A DNA stretch of 64,000 nucleotides from assembly GCA_005784505.1 (NCBI GenBank), contig VCAZ01000233.1:248001-312000 (forward strand), in the 5' to 3' direction. Below, piece by piece: positions 51,905 to 59,395 of the stretch (position 1 is the first letter of the stretch; each line of letters opens with the position of its first letter). The position numbers were made by a program, and so were the translations under genes. The notes below the pieces were generated by a model. It saw nothing but the letters and a program-made list of their open reading frames with translations, was not told where the DNA came from and did not search any database. This DNA is from Bagarius yarrelli. Lineage: Eukaryota; Chordata; Actinopteri; Siluriformes; Sisoridae.

Positions 51905-54900
51905 TATACATATATACATACACTACACATACATGCACTTTATGTTTTTGTACAATCACCTTAAAATAAACTGCACCTTGGGTTTAAAAAGTCTTGCCTC
52001 AGTGAAGTATTCGTTACAGATAATTTAGACGTTAAGTAAGACTTTCTTTTATTTTTGGAACACAATTTAAGATATTTTTGATGAAATCTTGTGGCTCTCT
52101 GTTCCTCCTATAGACAGTAAGGTAACTACCATGTTTAGGACCCAGAAAAGTACCAAGATGGCTGACAATGTTTGTGACATCAGTGGTTTAACTTTAATAT
52201 TATGTAGTAAGATACGAAAATACTGTTTTTGTGAAAAGAAAACAAACTTAAGGACTTAATTCCACATTTTAGTGAACAAGTGACACAGTAGAGTGGAAGA
52301 TGTTGAATAAATTTTTATTCTTTGTGCAGATAAAATATTCTTGTATCTTTGTAATATTACAGTTGAACCACTGATAACATTGGCGACTTTGTCAATATTC
52401 TTGGTACTTTTCTGGGTCTTGAATATGGTAGTTACATTGCTGTCTATGGGAGGAACAGAGAGCCACCAGATTTCATCAAAAATATCTTAAAATGTGTTCC
52501 AAAGATGAAAAAAGGATTTTAACAACACCAGGGGGAGTAATTGAAAAAAAGTATTTTTTATTTAGTGTGAACTATATACACATTAAAGAACTGTTAAAAA
52601 TAACTAAGGTATGTTAACATTGGGCAACAAACCTGTAGACAAGGTAAAATGACATCCCCGCATTTTTTTAGACTGCCGACCCACATGGATGGATCCACAG
52701 GTTCAATATACAAAAGAGATTTCTGTAAAAGCTGTGCCATGTTCCTACTGTACCAGCTCTGATTAGAAATCAGCAAAGCCTTAAACAGAAACAGGTCAGT
52801 GCATTTTATTATACACAATCAAATCAAGTAAAATTTAGACAATTAGAAGCTAAAAACCCCTGCAGTATTTGTCATTCTTTGTTATGGTGGTGCAGTGACT
52901 TACAGAGGTACAGTTCACAGAAAATTCAGATGGTTTGATGAATTTCAACTGATACATCATTTTACACACAATCATCACACAAGCCCAGACAGATGATGCG
53001 GTGGAGGCCATTGGCCGCAGTCTTGCGTATGGGATAGCGAACGTCCATGATGCCAGGAATAAAGAATTCATCAGAGACACCTGCATAAAAAAGAGAAACA
53101 CTGAGCTAAGAATAGATCATTTTTGCAAATACTTTACGAGACTATCAGTGAAAGATAAAGGACACCTAAATACATAATCACTTATGTACACTCACACACC
53201 AGTTCACACACTACAGAAAATTTAAAAGAATACTGGTAATCTGTCCAGGGTGACCCCCTGCCTTTCACCCAATGACAGCTGGTATAAACTCCAGTAAATG
53301 GATGGCTGGATAGATGAATGGATGTAAAAGGTTCTGTTAAATGTAGAACTAATTATTTTAATGCAACCATTATATTATTAGTATTACTTAGTATAATTAT
53401 GTGATGTGTGTACTAAAAAGAGAAGCTCCTCTAGGGGTATGAGAAATTTCGCCAGGATACATTGAGTACAACAGCAATATGACGACCAAGAAGAATCACA
53501 AATAAGTAGTTTTTGGCATAAATAAGAAATTTATTGATGACGGGATATCCTGTTCGAAATAAACGTCTAGTGTCAGAAAATTACCTTTTTACTGCATGTA
53601 TGATGATGTGTACTGGTGTTGTAGTGGTGTCTTATTATTTATAGGAATATTTTTATCCCTAACCATTATAAAGAAATTACTTAATTAAAACATTGTCTCT
53701 TGTGTAGATAACAGTTTGATTTGTGTGTGTGTGTCTATGTGTGCAGTACCTCTTTTAGGCTAACCCAGATGATGCCTGTAGCAACAAGTTTAAAGCTATG
53801 GAGCTCAAGCAATCTCCAGCAATATTCTTGACCCTTAGCCAACCACAACACAGAGCATGTAGCATGATAAAGCTCATCTGATCCACTATTGAAAACCATT
53901 TATTTACTGTTGATCCTAAAATACACAGACGCAAAAATAGAACACTACTTTACAATACAGTATTTGATGATGCCTTTTAATTCTTTCTTAGTAGCAAGGT
54001 AACTAAGAAACTATAAATAGTTTTTTAAACAATAAATAATTTTTTTTAAAATATTTGGACAATCTTCTTCTTTGTTGGACCATAATGTCTCTGTATAAAG
54101 GACTATTACATATGAAACAATATTACTGAAAACAACATACAATATTGAGAGTTGGGAGGGCAGCACGGTGGTTTAGTGATTTGCACTGTTGCCTCACAGC
54201 AAGAAGGTTTCAGATTCGCATCCTATGCAGGGGTATTTCTGTGTGGAGTTTACCTGTTCTCCCCATGTTTGTGTGTGTTTAAAACATGTATGTTAGATTA
54301 ATTGGAGATTCTAAATTGCCCATAGGAGTGAGTATGTGAGTGAGTGTGTGTGGTTGTTTGTCTGTATGTGTCTTTGTGATAGACTGGTGATCTGTCCAGG
54401 GTGACCCCTGCCTTTTCCAATGACAGCTGGGATAGACTCCAGCAGATCCCCATGACACTGATTAGGAAAAAGCGGGTATAGACGGTCTGTAATTATAGGT
54501 TACAAAGCTAAACATTTCTAAATTATAATGTTCAGTCTATTAAGTGTTAGGTCCTAGGTGCTTGACCACTGAAATTGTTTTCGACCTGTTTTCTGTTATG
54601 TATAATGCAAAATTCTATTTAAAACGCTTACCCCAAAAATTCTTACCTTCTTCTTCTTCTGTTTTCTCCTCTTCATCCATAACTGACAAGGAATTCAGTT
54701 CTAAACTGCCCAACAGGTCATCTCCGTCTATATTCAATTGCTCCTTTACTAGCCTATCACAGAGCACTTAGTCAGGGGATTTGTAATTTTATAAATATTA
54801 TAAGCTGAGAATATATAAAATCAAACATTTAAACAAAAATTTACCGATTTTGAATTTTTTCGATGTTTTCCTTTATCCTGAATTAAAAAAAACAAAAAAA

Positions 54901-57900
54901 AACAAATAACAGAGTACCACAGAAAAACACATAATAACTGTGTACACACACATTCACCATGTGCTATGACATGCCTTTATTTTAGCTTGCAGTGTTTTAA
55001 CCCATCGCTGAATTTATTTCAAATTCATATATCATTTTTAATCTTAGTGTGTGTTTTATTACTGTATGGAATTTCAAGTGTGTGTTAGCAGTCAGTGTTA
55101 GGATATTAGTATGCGTTATTGGCATGTGTTATTATTGTGTGTGTATCTATATGATGTGTGTACTCAAGAGGCATAAAAAAACCAAGCGGCTGCTTAGGCC
55201 CTCTGTGGCCAACAGGGGACCCCCAAGAGTACATGAAATGACAGACAGTTTATTTGTTTTTGTGTTATTTTTTGTGCAATAATAATTATACAAAAATGAA
55301 ATCTTAAATGAAAAAAAACACATTATGCTAATGGGATTAATTTATAGAATAATTAAAAACATTGGTATGATAAGCAGCACAGCTACAACAAATAAAATCG
55401 ATAATGAGTTTGTTAGATTTATAGTGTGTGAATGATCTAGGATTGACAATAATTAGTCATATTGGCGGCACAAATTTTTTGCCCGGCTCTGTGTGTACTC
55501 ACTACTTACATGTCTGACATCACGTTCAGTGTCTCTCTTAGTTTTTCTTCACTGGAGTGAAATATAAACAGAATCAAAGCATAATAATTGACTAGGTTTA
55601 TGTTAGAAATTGATATAAAATATTGATCTATCTGCATAGATACTTAGGGTTAAAAGTAAAAAGGTCAGAGAAGTAATTAACTCACGTAGACGTGTAATCG
55701 CACACAGGAACATTCTTTAGGTCAGTCAGAGTGAGAAAATCGCAGTTAAAGTAGTGCAACTGTAAAATGCAGGCCAGTAGAAAAGTTGCAGGAAGTAAAA
55801 TCTGTGCAAATAACTCTACAGTGTCAAACTGCTCCAGACCAAGATCACGCAGTCTAAAAGATACAAAGAATTTACTTATATTTTAGACACTGAAATTTTT
55901 ATGACCAGAAACACTATTTTACACTACAGGTCTATGAATATTTTTATTTTTATTTTTTGCACTTACCCTTCTTCTGACATGCCTATAATTTGTCGAAACA
56001 GGCCTGAAACTGTCTTAAACTGGTACATGTAGATTAAAATCAAAACCATCATAGAATAACCGACAACCACAGCCCAGAAATACTTTAGAATTTGCCGCCA
56101 TACGTCATACTGGACCTACAGAGGAAATGAAATACACATCAAATATGATGACACTTCATAATATTGTGGAAAAATTCTTATGGTGATTAAACCTGAAAAT
56201 GTTTTTAATCTGCAAATGTTAAATACAACCCTATTTAGAAAATCTTTTACCATATTAACCTACTTAATTGTGTTAATTAACATCACTAAGGTTCGATTTT
56301 GTGACGTATTTGCTAAACAAATCATTAGCTATAATTCATAATACTGTGATATTTCCTAGGTTCACTGTTGTGCACCTTTCAGTTGCCTTGGTGCAGTAAT
56401 ACTGTCTAAGGCACACTGTCTCACTAAAAGTAACTGCTATGTAAAGGTAAACCTGAATCCTATCAGGGGTTCATTCGGAAACATTTATCTTAGCCAATCC
56501 ATTAATTGGAATGTTTTTGGGAGCCAAAAGAAAAAGAGAGAACCCTGTCTCTGAAATCTGAACAAACATAAAAAGGCCAAAAGCTGTGTTTTTGTGACTC
56601 TGTCTGGCTTTCTGGGTGTGTTGCCCTGCCGGGCCACCGGAGGGCAACAAAGAGTCTTTCCTTGTTATTGTTCTAGTGGTCCATGTGCTCAATATTTGTT
56701 TATGTTTTGTCCTGTGATTCCCCTGTCAGTGTGTCATGTTTTTATAGGTTTATTTTGGTCATGTGTTCCTCATTGTGTTCAAGTTTGTCTTGTTTAGTTG
56801 ATTGTTTCCCCCCCATTAGGTTAGGTATTTATACTTCTGTGTTTCAATCTATCTTTGTCTTGCTTTGTTGCGTGTCACGGTCTGTGTTCAGGTTCAAGTT
56901 CAGGTTCAAGTTCAGGTTCAGGTTCAGGTTCAAGTTTAGGTTCAGGGCCTATTTATTTCAGGTCAGGTTCTGTTAGTTTAGTTTTATGTTCTTGTTTGTT
57001 TATGTTTTTTATCTTGCTCAGGGCCTTTGTGTACAGAGGATTTGTCATACCAGAACAGTATTTGGGCCTTTTCAGTGAATAACTAATGTATTGCCACAAT
57101 TTGACATTCTGTGTCTTTTAAAGGTAAGGCATCAAAAACTTTTCTGAAAAAGCCCAACAGTTATGGAACAACCTTCCAAAAAGTGTTTGGAACTCAATGT
57201 TCAAGTCGAGGCCTATAATCCTATAATCTGTAGTTTTTCTTAGGTAAAAGAGGTATGATTAGTAAACTGGAGGGATGATGAATAGAGTGTTTGGTGAACT
57301 GGGATATTTGTATGCTGTCATTCACCCACTCTTACACGTTCACTCACGTTTGTTGAAAGTGTTGTGGCGGGTCAACTTTTATCCCAGAAATCCCTCATGT
57401 CTGTGTAACCTTCTGGGTCTCACTTTTAGCTGCCATAGCTAGTCTTGCAGACGTCCCCAACTACACAATAGTTCCTTAACTTTTATACAACAAACACTAC
57501 ACTTAATAATCCATATTCTTTTCTTTCTCTCTTTTTTTCTCTCTCTCAGGGGCGGGTTAACTTGCCCCTGAGGTACCAGTGGGCAGGAAACTGGAACGAG
57601 CGAGTGTTTGTTCCAATAAACAATGACAATAGTGAAAATACTACTACTTTTAGAATGCCAAAAGTGGGGGCTTAGTAAGCAAACACCTTACATGTTTATT
57701 GACCAAATAGGGTTAAAATAGGGTGTATGTTCAAAACATCTTAAATGTGTAAATGTTTGCAGCTAAAAACGTAATGGAATACTCACCTGGTAAAGAACCA
57801 TGCAGAAGAGGAACAAACAGATATAAAGAATTTTGTAGACAACCACTTTCCCAGAGAAACTGATGACAAAGAACATTAAGCAGCAGCAAACAATCCAGTA

Positions 57901-57974
57901 CTTCACCAGAATGCCTTTGATAAACTCTCCAATTCTATTTACCATGCTGGAGGATTCAGTTTTGTCAGCTATGC
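19223..57974 (-). CDS. PIEZO-type mechanosensitive ion channel, 41 exons (5' end outside window)
   Basis: Trimeric stretch-activated cation channel of the plasma membrane. The 41 exons found here total 6273 nt (about 2090 codons) and correspond to human PIEZO1 from roughly residue 450 to the C-terminus; family length is 2500-2800. The last exons carry the inner helix and the pore motif IMFEELPNVD, and the protein ends FLYRSPETMIKMTREKKTD. Exon-by-exon coordinates are in the block entries below. Splice phases agree throughout except for a 1-base loss in 53750-53885, a 1-base gain in 49857-50023 and a 55-bp duplication in 46009-46153. Sequence is PIEZO2-like in some stretches (HPEYSPVCDVYALMFL, LKCWRESEK) and PIEZO1-like in others (DQVPEAFLVMLLIQF, PKYIRGPSGPE), so I give no gene symbol. 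It could be a working gene with assembly errors or a recent pseudogene. Confidence 0.9.
19545..19734 (-). mobile_element. tRNA-derived SINE copy (last PIEZO intron)
   Basis: Read on the minus strand: TGGTGGCTTAGTGGTTAAGG (A-box region) and GGTTCAATTCG (B box) head, and a tail with GCCAAATGCTGTAAATGTAA. A second, plus-strand fragment of the same family (tail only) is at 19851-19932, in the intron between 20855 and 19478. Confidence 0.85.
22036..22360 (+). mobile_element. SINE with tRNA-like head (PIEZO intron)
   Basis: Near-complete copy: GACAGTGGTTTAGTGTTTAG and GTTGCCTCACAGAAAGAAGG at the head, GAGTTTGCATGTTCTTCCTG in the body, and AATAAGCCGCTATAGACAAT at the end. It lies 100 bases below exon 22458-22574, antisense to PIEZO. 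Confidence 0.8.
22868..23480. mobile_element. LINE 3'-end fragments in opposite orientations
   Basis: 22868-23010 carries a LINE tail on the minus strand (TGTCTCAAAGCAGCTTTACA). About 23055-23480 carries a related tail on the plus strand (CTGCTTTGACACATATC followed by AAAAGCGCTATATACATAAG). The plus-strand part is similar to 37990-38318. Both lie in a PIEZO intron. Confidence 0.55.
24400..24482 (-). mobile_element. hAT-type terminal fragment
   Basis: On the minus strand the segment starts CAGGGGTTGGCAACCCGGAG and continues AGAGCCGCATGTGGCTCTTT, a motif typical of vertebrate hAT element ends. The matching other end is not clear; it may extend down to about 24225. Confidence 0.55.
25653..26257. 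mobile_element. TIR element with CAGTGGTGC ends
   Basis: The left end CAGTGGTGCTTTGACTTACG and the right end CATAAGTCAAGGCACCACTG form inverted repeats around about 605 bp without coding capacity. Such ends resemble non-autonomous Tigger/pogo-type elements. It sits in the PIEZO intron between exons 26573 and 24701. Confidence 0.7.
26753..32044 (-). CDS. PIEZO exon block 5: outer helix, anchor and hinge
   Basis: Exons: 31864-32044, 30837-30972, 30159-30306, 29850-30064, 28902-29060, 28060-28207, 26753-26941. A basic linker (RPKKKKKLRS) leads into FFYDIIHPEYSPVCDVYALM, DVVNFIIIIFGYWAFG, DQVPEAFLVMLLIQFGTMVV, HFWMFFILPGVTER, QLWYFVKCIYFGLSAYQIKC, ELRAVMDWVWTDTTLSLSSW and GQKKKKVVKYGMGG, ending in the outer helix WFPLLFMSLVKSVAGV and the start of the cap (NQPLDVS). 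This is the best conserved part of the family and is intact here, with all seven exons in phase. Confidence 0.92.
27128..27317 (-). mobile_element. tRNA-derived SINE copy (PIEZO intron)
   Basis: Well-preserved full copy: minus-strand head TGGTGGCTGATGGTTATGG, B box GGTTCAATTCC, body TGAGCAAGGCCCTTAAACCC, tail CTCTGGATAAGGGCGTCTGC. It is followed at 27318-27600 by a different dispersed repeat beginning GGCCGCATTTACAATGCATG that is also present near 17872. Confidence 0.88.
30440..30604 (-). mobile_element. tRNA-derived SINE copy (PIEZO intron)
   Basis: Same family as 27128: minus-strand head with GGTAGCACAGTGGTTAAGG and body GAGCAAGGCTCTTTAACC. The L2-type tail is lost. Confidence 0.8.
32308..32490 (-). 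mobile_element. tRNA-derived SINE copy (PIEZO intron)
   Basis: Full copy in minus orientation, tail GCTCTGGATAAGGACATTTG and AAATGCTGTAAATATAAATA; body CTGAGCAAGGCCCTTAACC. Confidence 0.85.
33010..34568 (-). mobile_element. Tc1-like DNA transposon, inactive
   Basis: Terminal inverted repeats CACTGCCCTCCATAATTATT (33010 on) and, at the right, AATAATTATGGAGGTCAGTG (to 34568) are flanked by TA on both sides (33008-33009, 34569-34570). The 1559-bp length is usual for Tc1. A transposase gene runs on the minus strand from 34185 to 33176. The right flank is a SINE (34571-34709), and the left flank TTTACATTTA resembles that SINE's tail, so the element appears to have entered a SINE. Confidence 0.92.
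33176..34185 (-). pseudogene. Tc1-like transposase, frameshifted
   Basis: Cut-and-paste transposase with DD34E-type catalytic core. It starts MGKTKEHTIQVRQMCVDLY at 34185; helix-turn-helix segments include YKKIATRLHLPISTVRGIIK. Catalytic positions are visible in VLWSDETKIELFG, VFQQDNDPKH and SPDLNPIENLWCELKR. Two breaks inactivate it. One base is missing near 33990 at a CCC run (after GRGRKFIS), and a TGA at about 33285-33287 stands where the family has cysteine, cutting off the last 37 codons, which are otherwise open to TAA at 33176-33178. Confidence 0.9.
34571..34709 (-). mobile_element. tRNA-derived SINE interrupted by the Tc1 element
   Basis: The head and body of a SINE (TGGTGGCACAGTGGTTAAGG, GAGCAAGGCCCTTAACCCC on the minus strand) begin directly at the Tc1 right border; the tail side is lost or reduced to TTACATTTA at 33001-33009. 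Confidence 0.75.
34896..39699 (-). CDS. PIEZO exon block 4: acidic loop and transmembrane unit before the anchor
   Basis: Exons: 39512-39699, 37386-37574, 37016-37276, 36078-36336, 34896-35084. The first three encode a low-conservation cytosolic loop; 37016-37276 is strongly acidic (NEEWEENRDDEELEKKYELL) and ends TASELLIN. The next two restart the conserved core: IPDIDESDKFY, MLCYFVIILNHMVSAS, WAMLSVPRPTKRFWMTAI, then VVVKYFFQFGFFPW and LIQLLALFFHRS. For exon 36078-36336 I chose the acceptor at 36337 (CCAAAG), not the more obvious TTTCAG four codons later, because only the former keeps phase. The donor of 37386-37574 (GA then GTAGGA) is weak. Confidence 0.8.
35393..35735 (-). mobile_element. 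Two SINE copies side by side
   Basis: 35393-35518 is a shortened copy of the L2-tailed SINE. 35525-35735 is a second tRNA-like family, with GGTGTCTCAAATGATTAAGG at the head and GGGGCGCTGTATCATAGCTG in the body on the minus strand. The second family recurs at 36395-36540 and 48960-49150. Confidence 0.65.
37990..38318 (+). mobile_element. LINE 3'-end-like repeat (PIEZO intron)
   Basis: Shares GAAGGCCATCCAGACAA, TGGTTTCTCCCAAGGTT and TTGTTAAAAAGCGCTA with 23200-23480. It ends GAGCTGACTTGACTTGAT, a LINE-tail-like repeat. No open frame of note. Confidence 0.6.
38725..39064 (-). mobile_element. SINE with tRNA-like head (PIEZO intron)
   Basis: Minus-strand copy of the 22036/54155 family: end CATTGTCTATAGCCGTTTAT at 38733, CCATCACAGGGACACATACA in the body, head with AACACTGTTGCCTTACAGCA near 39050. 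Confidence 0.8.
40213..47748 (-). CDS. PIEZO exon block 3: last blade unit, beam helix and clasp region
   Basis: Exons: 47652-47748, 46320-46479, 46009-46153, 45563-45657, 43570-43620, 42325-42434, 42125-42242, 41824-41889, 40213-40379. They encode CWLIQAFSMFCTIKGY, then EAGIVWDAVCFTVLLAQRR, the Lys/Glu-rich beam helix (AARLEMEKKSVELLKKQ then MEKIKSKQ), WWKPW, LFESDSEEEEGE and LAYEAWVGG, each with a counterpart in PIEZO1/2. The beam transmits blade movement to the pore. Exon 46009-46153 carries a 55-bp tandem duplication that breaks the frame; without it the exon would be 90 nt and fit phase on both sides. Confidence 0.82.
40451..40860. mobile_element. Degenerate Tc1-like transposon remnant
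   Basis: Starts ATCCCCCATAACATTAAAAC and ends near CTAATGTTATGGCTGATCAA; these two strings are partly inverse. Internal phrases such as CAGTGGTTCCTGTCAAGGAG and GGTATGTCCCATACGTAGTG resemble a common fish Tc1-type element, but no transposase frame survives. Confidence 0.5.
42523..43060 (-). mobile_element. TIR element, copy 3 (PIEZO intron)
   Basis: Left end TGGTGGATGTGATTT (42523-42537) and right end AAAATCACATCCACCA (43045-43060) are inverse. Inside the right end lies AATCCAGGATCACATCCTAC, as in copies 1 and 2. The interior 42590-42850 matches 3470-3720 in reverse orientation. No open frame. Confidence 0.75.
43140..43438 (+). mobile_element. Solo-LTR-like repeat (PIEZO intron)
   Basis: Shares GCCTAGGCAGT, GATTTCCTTTGTCC and TTGTTTTCATTGGTTT with 6880-7258. 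Ends TGTAAATAAAACTGCACTTG, a CTCGCCTCAGTGGAGTC block and ACGTTACA at 43438. Its left border is not sharp. Confidence 0.6.
44196..44660 (-). mobile_element. Solo-LTR-like repeat, fullest copy
   Basis: On the minus strand it runs from TGTGACGTAAGG to TTTCATTACA, about 465 bp, so it has TG..CA ends. CTATTGGTTGGTGTTGTGTA and TATTTATAGCCCTTGTG give a TATA-like site, and the CGCCACTGAGG block (plus strand, 44207) is the conserved terminal motif. It lies in a PIEZO intron on the coding strand. Confidence 0.6.
45111..45500. mobile_element. ATTAG-tailed retroposon fragment plus SINE fragment
   Basis: 45111-45160 is an (ATTAG)n-type run leading into CAACTTTATTGCTATTGTGC, the usual 3' end of a LINE-type element on the minus strand. 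45344-45500 is a minus-strand fragment of the 22036-type SINE (CATACATGTTTTTGGACTGT). Confidence 0.55.
46009..46153 (-). CDS. PIEZO beam exon with 55-bp tandem duplication
   Basis: Two adjacent copies, 46020-46074 and 46075-46129, agree at 53 of 55 positions; only the last two bases differ. Since 55 is not a multiple of three, the second pass reads in a new frame and meets TAG after ETCGS. With one copy the exon reads GAELFEAKVKKRVAARLEME and on to LLKK, then joins the next exon (MEKIKSKQ) in phase through the donor GTATGC. A real inactivating mutation, a polymorphism or a mis-assembly would all look like this. Confidence 0.8.
46540..47410 (-). mobile_element. Tc1-like transposon relic with long inverted ends
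   Basis: The left end TTTGTATGTTTGCCCACTGA and AAGAAATGATTGGTCTATAA (46544-46585) is mirrored at the right by GACTGATCATTTCTTTGTCA (47360-47379) and GGGCAAACATACAAAATCAG. A minus-strand remnant near 46730-46800 reads MCAKLVELQESVIDNKGFAI, the C-terminal part of a Tc1 transposase. The middle of the gene is deleted. Confidence 0.75.
47883..48037 (+). mobile_element. tRNA-derived SINE copy, plus orientation
   Basis: Head AGTGATAGCATAGGGGTTAA, B box GGGTTCGATTACC, then a short body and the tail GGCATTTGCCAAATGCTG. This is one of only two plus-strand copies of this family in the window. Confidence 0.8.
48581..53885 (-). CDS. PIEZO exon block 2: central blade
   Basis: Exons: 53750-53885, 52904-53080, 52633-52779, 51577-51777, 51282-51486, 50118-50219, 49857-50023, 48581-48824. 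Recognisable stretches are WRLLELHSFKLV, ARLRPMAS, VWACVMIVCKMMYQLK, SLLYIEPVDPSMW, CLKYF..NYFFYKFGLE, VNVIGQRMDF, WLYLPDY, NFLHCRSYLDMAKVFVF and GTTRINIFCLGYLVACFY, all near-diagnostic of PIEZO blades. Two exons are out of frame by one base: in 53750-53885 the shift lies near 53805-53815, and in 49857-50023 it falls at an AAAA run near 49912-49916. Lengths of the other exons preserve phase. Confidence 0.85.
50875..51164 (+). mobile_element. Solo-LTR-like repeat (PIEZO intron)
   Basis: Shares CCATGTGTCCTGTTTCTATTGG and TTTATAGCTCTTG with other copies, and ends AATAAATTTGGGTTC, CTCGCCTCAGTGG, CCTTACA (51164). Another terminal fragment of the family is at 51945-52018, and a diverged copy probably covers 49420-49735. 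Confidence 0.6.
51819..51897. repeat. (TA)n microsatellite (PIEZO intron)
   Basis: An almost pure TA run adjoining a CA run, about 40 bases above exon 51577-51777. Confidence 0.97.
52041..52519. mobile_element. Long fold-back (inverted repeat) element
   Basis: The left arm, from about 52053 (TTTGGAACACAATTTAAGAT) to 52200 (CATCAGTGGTT), is repeated in inverse form at 52345-52505. Both arms hold GGCTCTCTGTTCCTCC and GACCCAGAAAAGTACCAAGA. The arms are about 150 bases with a loop of about 140. It has no coding capacity and would form a long hairpin in the PIEZO pre-mRNA. Confidence 0.8.
54155..54485 (+). mobile_element. SINE with tRNA-like head (PIEZO intron)
   Basis: Best copy of this family: GCAGCACGGTGGTTTAGTG (A-box side), CACTGTTGCCTCACAGCAAG, CAGATTCGCATCC (B-box side), then GATCTGTCCAGGGTGACCCC and AAGCGGGTATAGACGG. 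A short end fragment is at 53223-53332. Confidence 0.85.
54647..57974 (-). CDS. PIEZO exon block 1: blade helices and linker
   Basis: Exons in gene order: 57787-57974, 55967-56115, 55686-55853, 55510-55551, 54845-54877, 54647-54753. They encode membrane segments of the blade (LVKYWIVCCCLMFFVISFSG; FWAVVVGYSMMVLILIYMYQ; LLPATFLLACILQLHYF) and the GLRDLGLEQF signature, then a short charged cytosolic linker split over two tiny exons (42 and 33 nt) and one acidic exon ending in a glutamate run. All junctions are in phase. The first exon begins mid-codon, so at least one further exon lies upstream. Confidence 0.85.
56592..57075 (+). mobile_element. Solo-LTR-like repeat with internal hexamer array
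   Basis: Opens TGTGACTCTGTC, includes GGGCCACCGGAGGGCAACAA, TTCCTCATTGTGTTCAAG and CCCATTAGGTTAGGTATTTA. Directly after CTTTGTCTTGCTTTG it carries the GTTCAG/GTTCAA array at 56884-56947. It lies in the PIEZO intron between exons 57787 and 56115. Confidence 0.55.
56884..56947 (+). repeat. GTTCAG/GTTCAA hexamer array
   Basis: About ten hexamer units inside the solo-LTR-like repeat. It produces short false open frames rich in Phe-Arg or Ser-Gly. Confidence 0.9.
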
Positions 57975-58562
57975 CTGAATACAAACACAAACACATCATT
58001 TTATATGCACAATGACAATAAATTTGAATCTAATCTAAGCAGTCTTTGTACATTGTCTGTCTGTTTGGTGTGTGTTTGTTGTAGATTAGAGAAAAATAGT
58101 AAATGGTAACTAGTAGGATAGCAGGAGAATAGATAACTGACTCCAATGTTGTTTTGCGAGTGTCAAAAACCCGCTCTATGATGTCTTAATTGACAGCCCA
58201 ATGTTGGTGCTATCTAATTCTAAGAAAGCAGTTTGCGAACACGTTGCAAATGTGTAATCTCTCATAAATCTCTTGCCACCCTTGTAACCTTGCACTGTAA
58301 CTAAATTAAATATAGATTTGGAAGTACAGTACGACAGTGATCCAATCTAGAATAATTGAGTGATTTTATGGGTTGAAAAAAAACTTCACATAATTTATTT
58401 CCAGGCTTTGAATGCTTCTGTGCTGCCCACCAAGCCATGTAAAACTTCCTTGTTCATGGGCAACACATATAAGGTTATAAGTCATGCTATATTGCAGCGT
58501 ATCAGGCTGATCTGTTTAGGGACCTAGAAGATGGGACCCAAAGTGCTGCATTGGACTGCAGA

Positions 58563-58563
<1 letters not shown>

Positions 58564-58600
<37 letters not shown>
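58564..58600. repeat. (TC)n microsatellite
   Basis: A clean TC run of about 18 units in the region upstream of the first PIEZO exon seen. Confidence 0.95.
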
Positions 58601-58601
<1 letters not shown>

Positions 58602-58867
58602 GATTCACAAAGGAAATGGCTTTCACAGGTTATGGCATTTTAGTGATTTATTCCCTGCCATTCCCAGGCCTAAAGAAACTTTGCTGTGGCATAGTCCCAG
58701 TCTTCGACTTTGAGCCCCTCATGCTGCCTGCAACTTAAGGTAAATGACAACAATTAAACATAAACCTAGGGAGGCAGGGTAACATCCATGCTATTATTAT
58801 GAAAATATGGATCGGAGGATGGCTTTTGCTCGAAGGAGACTAGTGACTCTCTGGATTACTATACGGG

Positions 58868-59080
58868 TATATAGACATCAAACCTCAGATAAAGTGGTGC
58901 ATCGCAGACAAATCATACAAATTTCAGGTTCTTCCGTTTGGCTTACTTGTCTCACCCTGTACCTTTATGAAGTGCATGATTGCAGCCCTGGCTTCATTAG
59001 GACTTCATGATATCCACATGCTCAATTACATTGACGGATGGCTGAGTTTAGCACAGCCTAAAGAGCTAGCAGTCTGGTAT
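58868..59080 (+). pseudogene. DIRS-type reverse transcriptase fragment
   Basis: An open stretch reads YKFQVLPFGLLVSPCTFMKC and then LHDIHMLNYIDGWLSLAQP. The order FQVLPFGL..SP..F.KCM..AL and the NYID-W-L box are characteristic of DIRS1-like retrotransposons of fish. The catalytic YIDD is YIDG here. The surrounding 58500-59390 is probably more of the same dead element, but I cannot follow its frame. Confidence 0.7.
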
Positions 59081-59395
59081 TGGTATGCATACTTAGGCTG
59101 GGGTTTACTAAGGCGTGCCCCTTTCTGTGCCGAAAACTACCACTTTAAAAGTTGTTTAAAAACTTTATTGTAATGTGGGCACACCTGTCCCTCTCACATG
59201 TTGGGTGAATACTGGCAGAAGTGTCCAGGATCAAGCTAGGCCAGGCCAGTACTGTCAGACTGCTTTAGCAACTGCTGGGCTTCATGGCAGCAGTCTTAAA
59301 TATAATAATGTTCAGCCTGCATTACTCGAGACCACTGCAATTGTGGCTAAAAACAAGTTTTAAAACAAGATTAAACACACTACACATAATCAAGT

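Noticed and set aside
51538..51930. N-terminal Tyr-Ile run of a minus frame
   Set aside because: It is the TA microsatellite; only the part from 51777 downwards is a real PIEZO exon.
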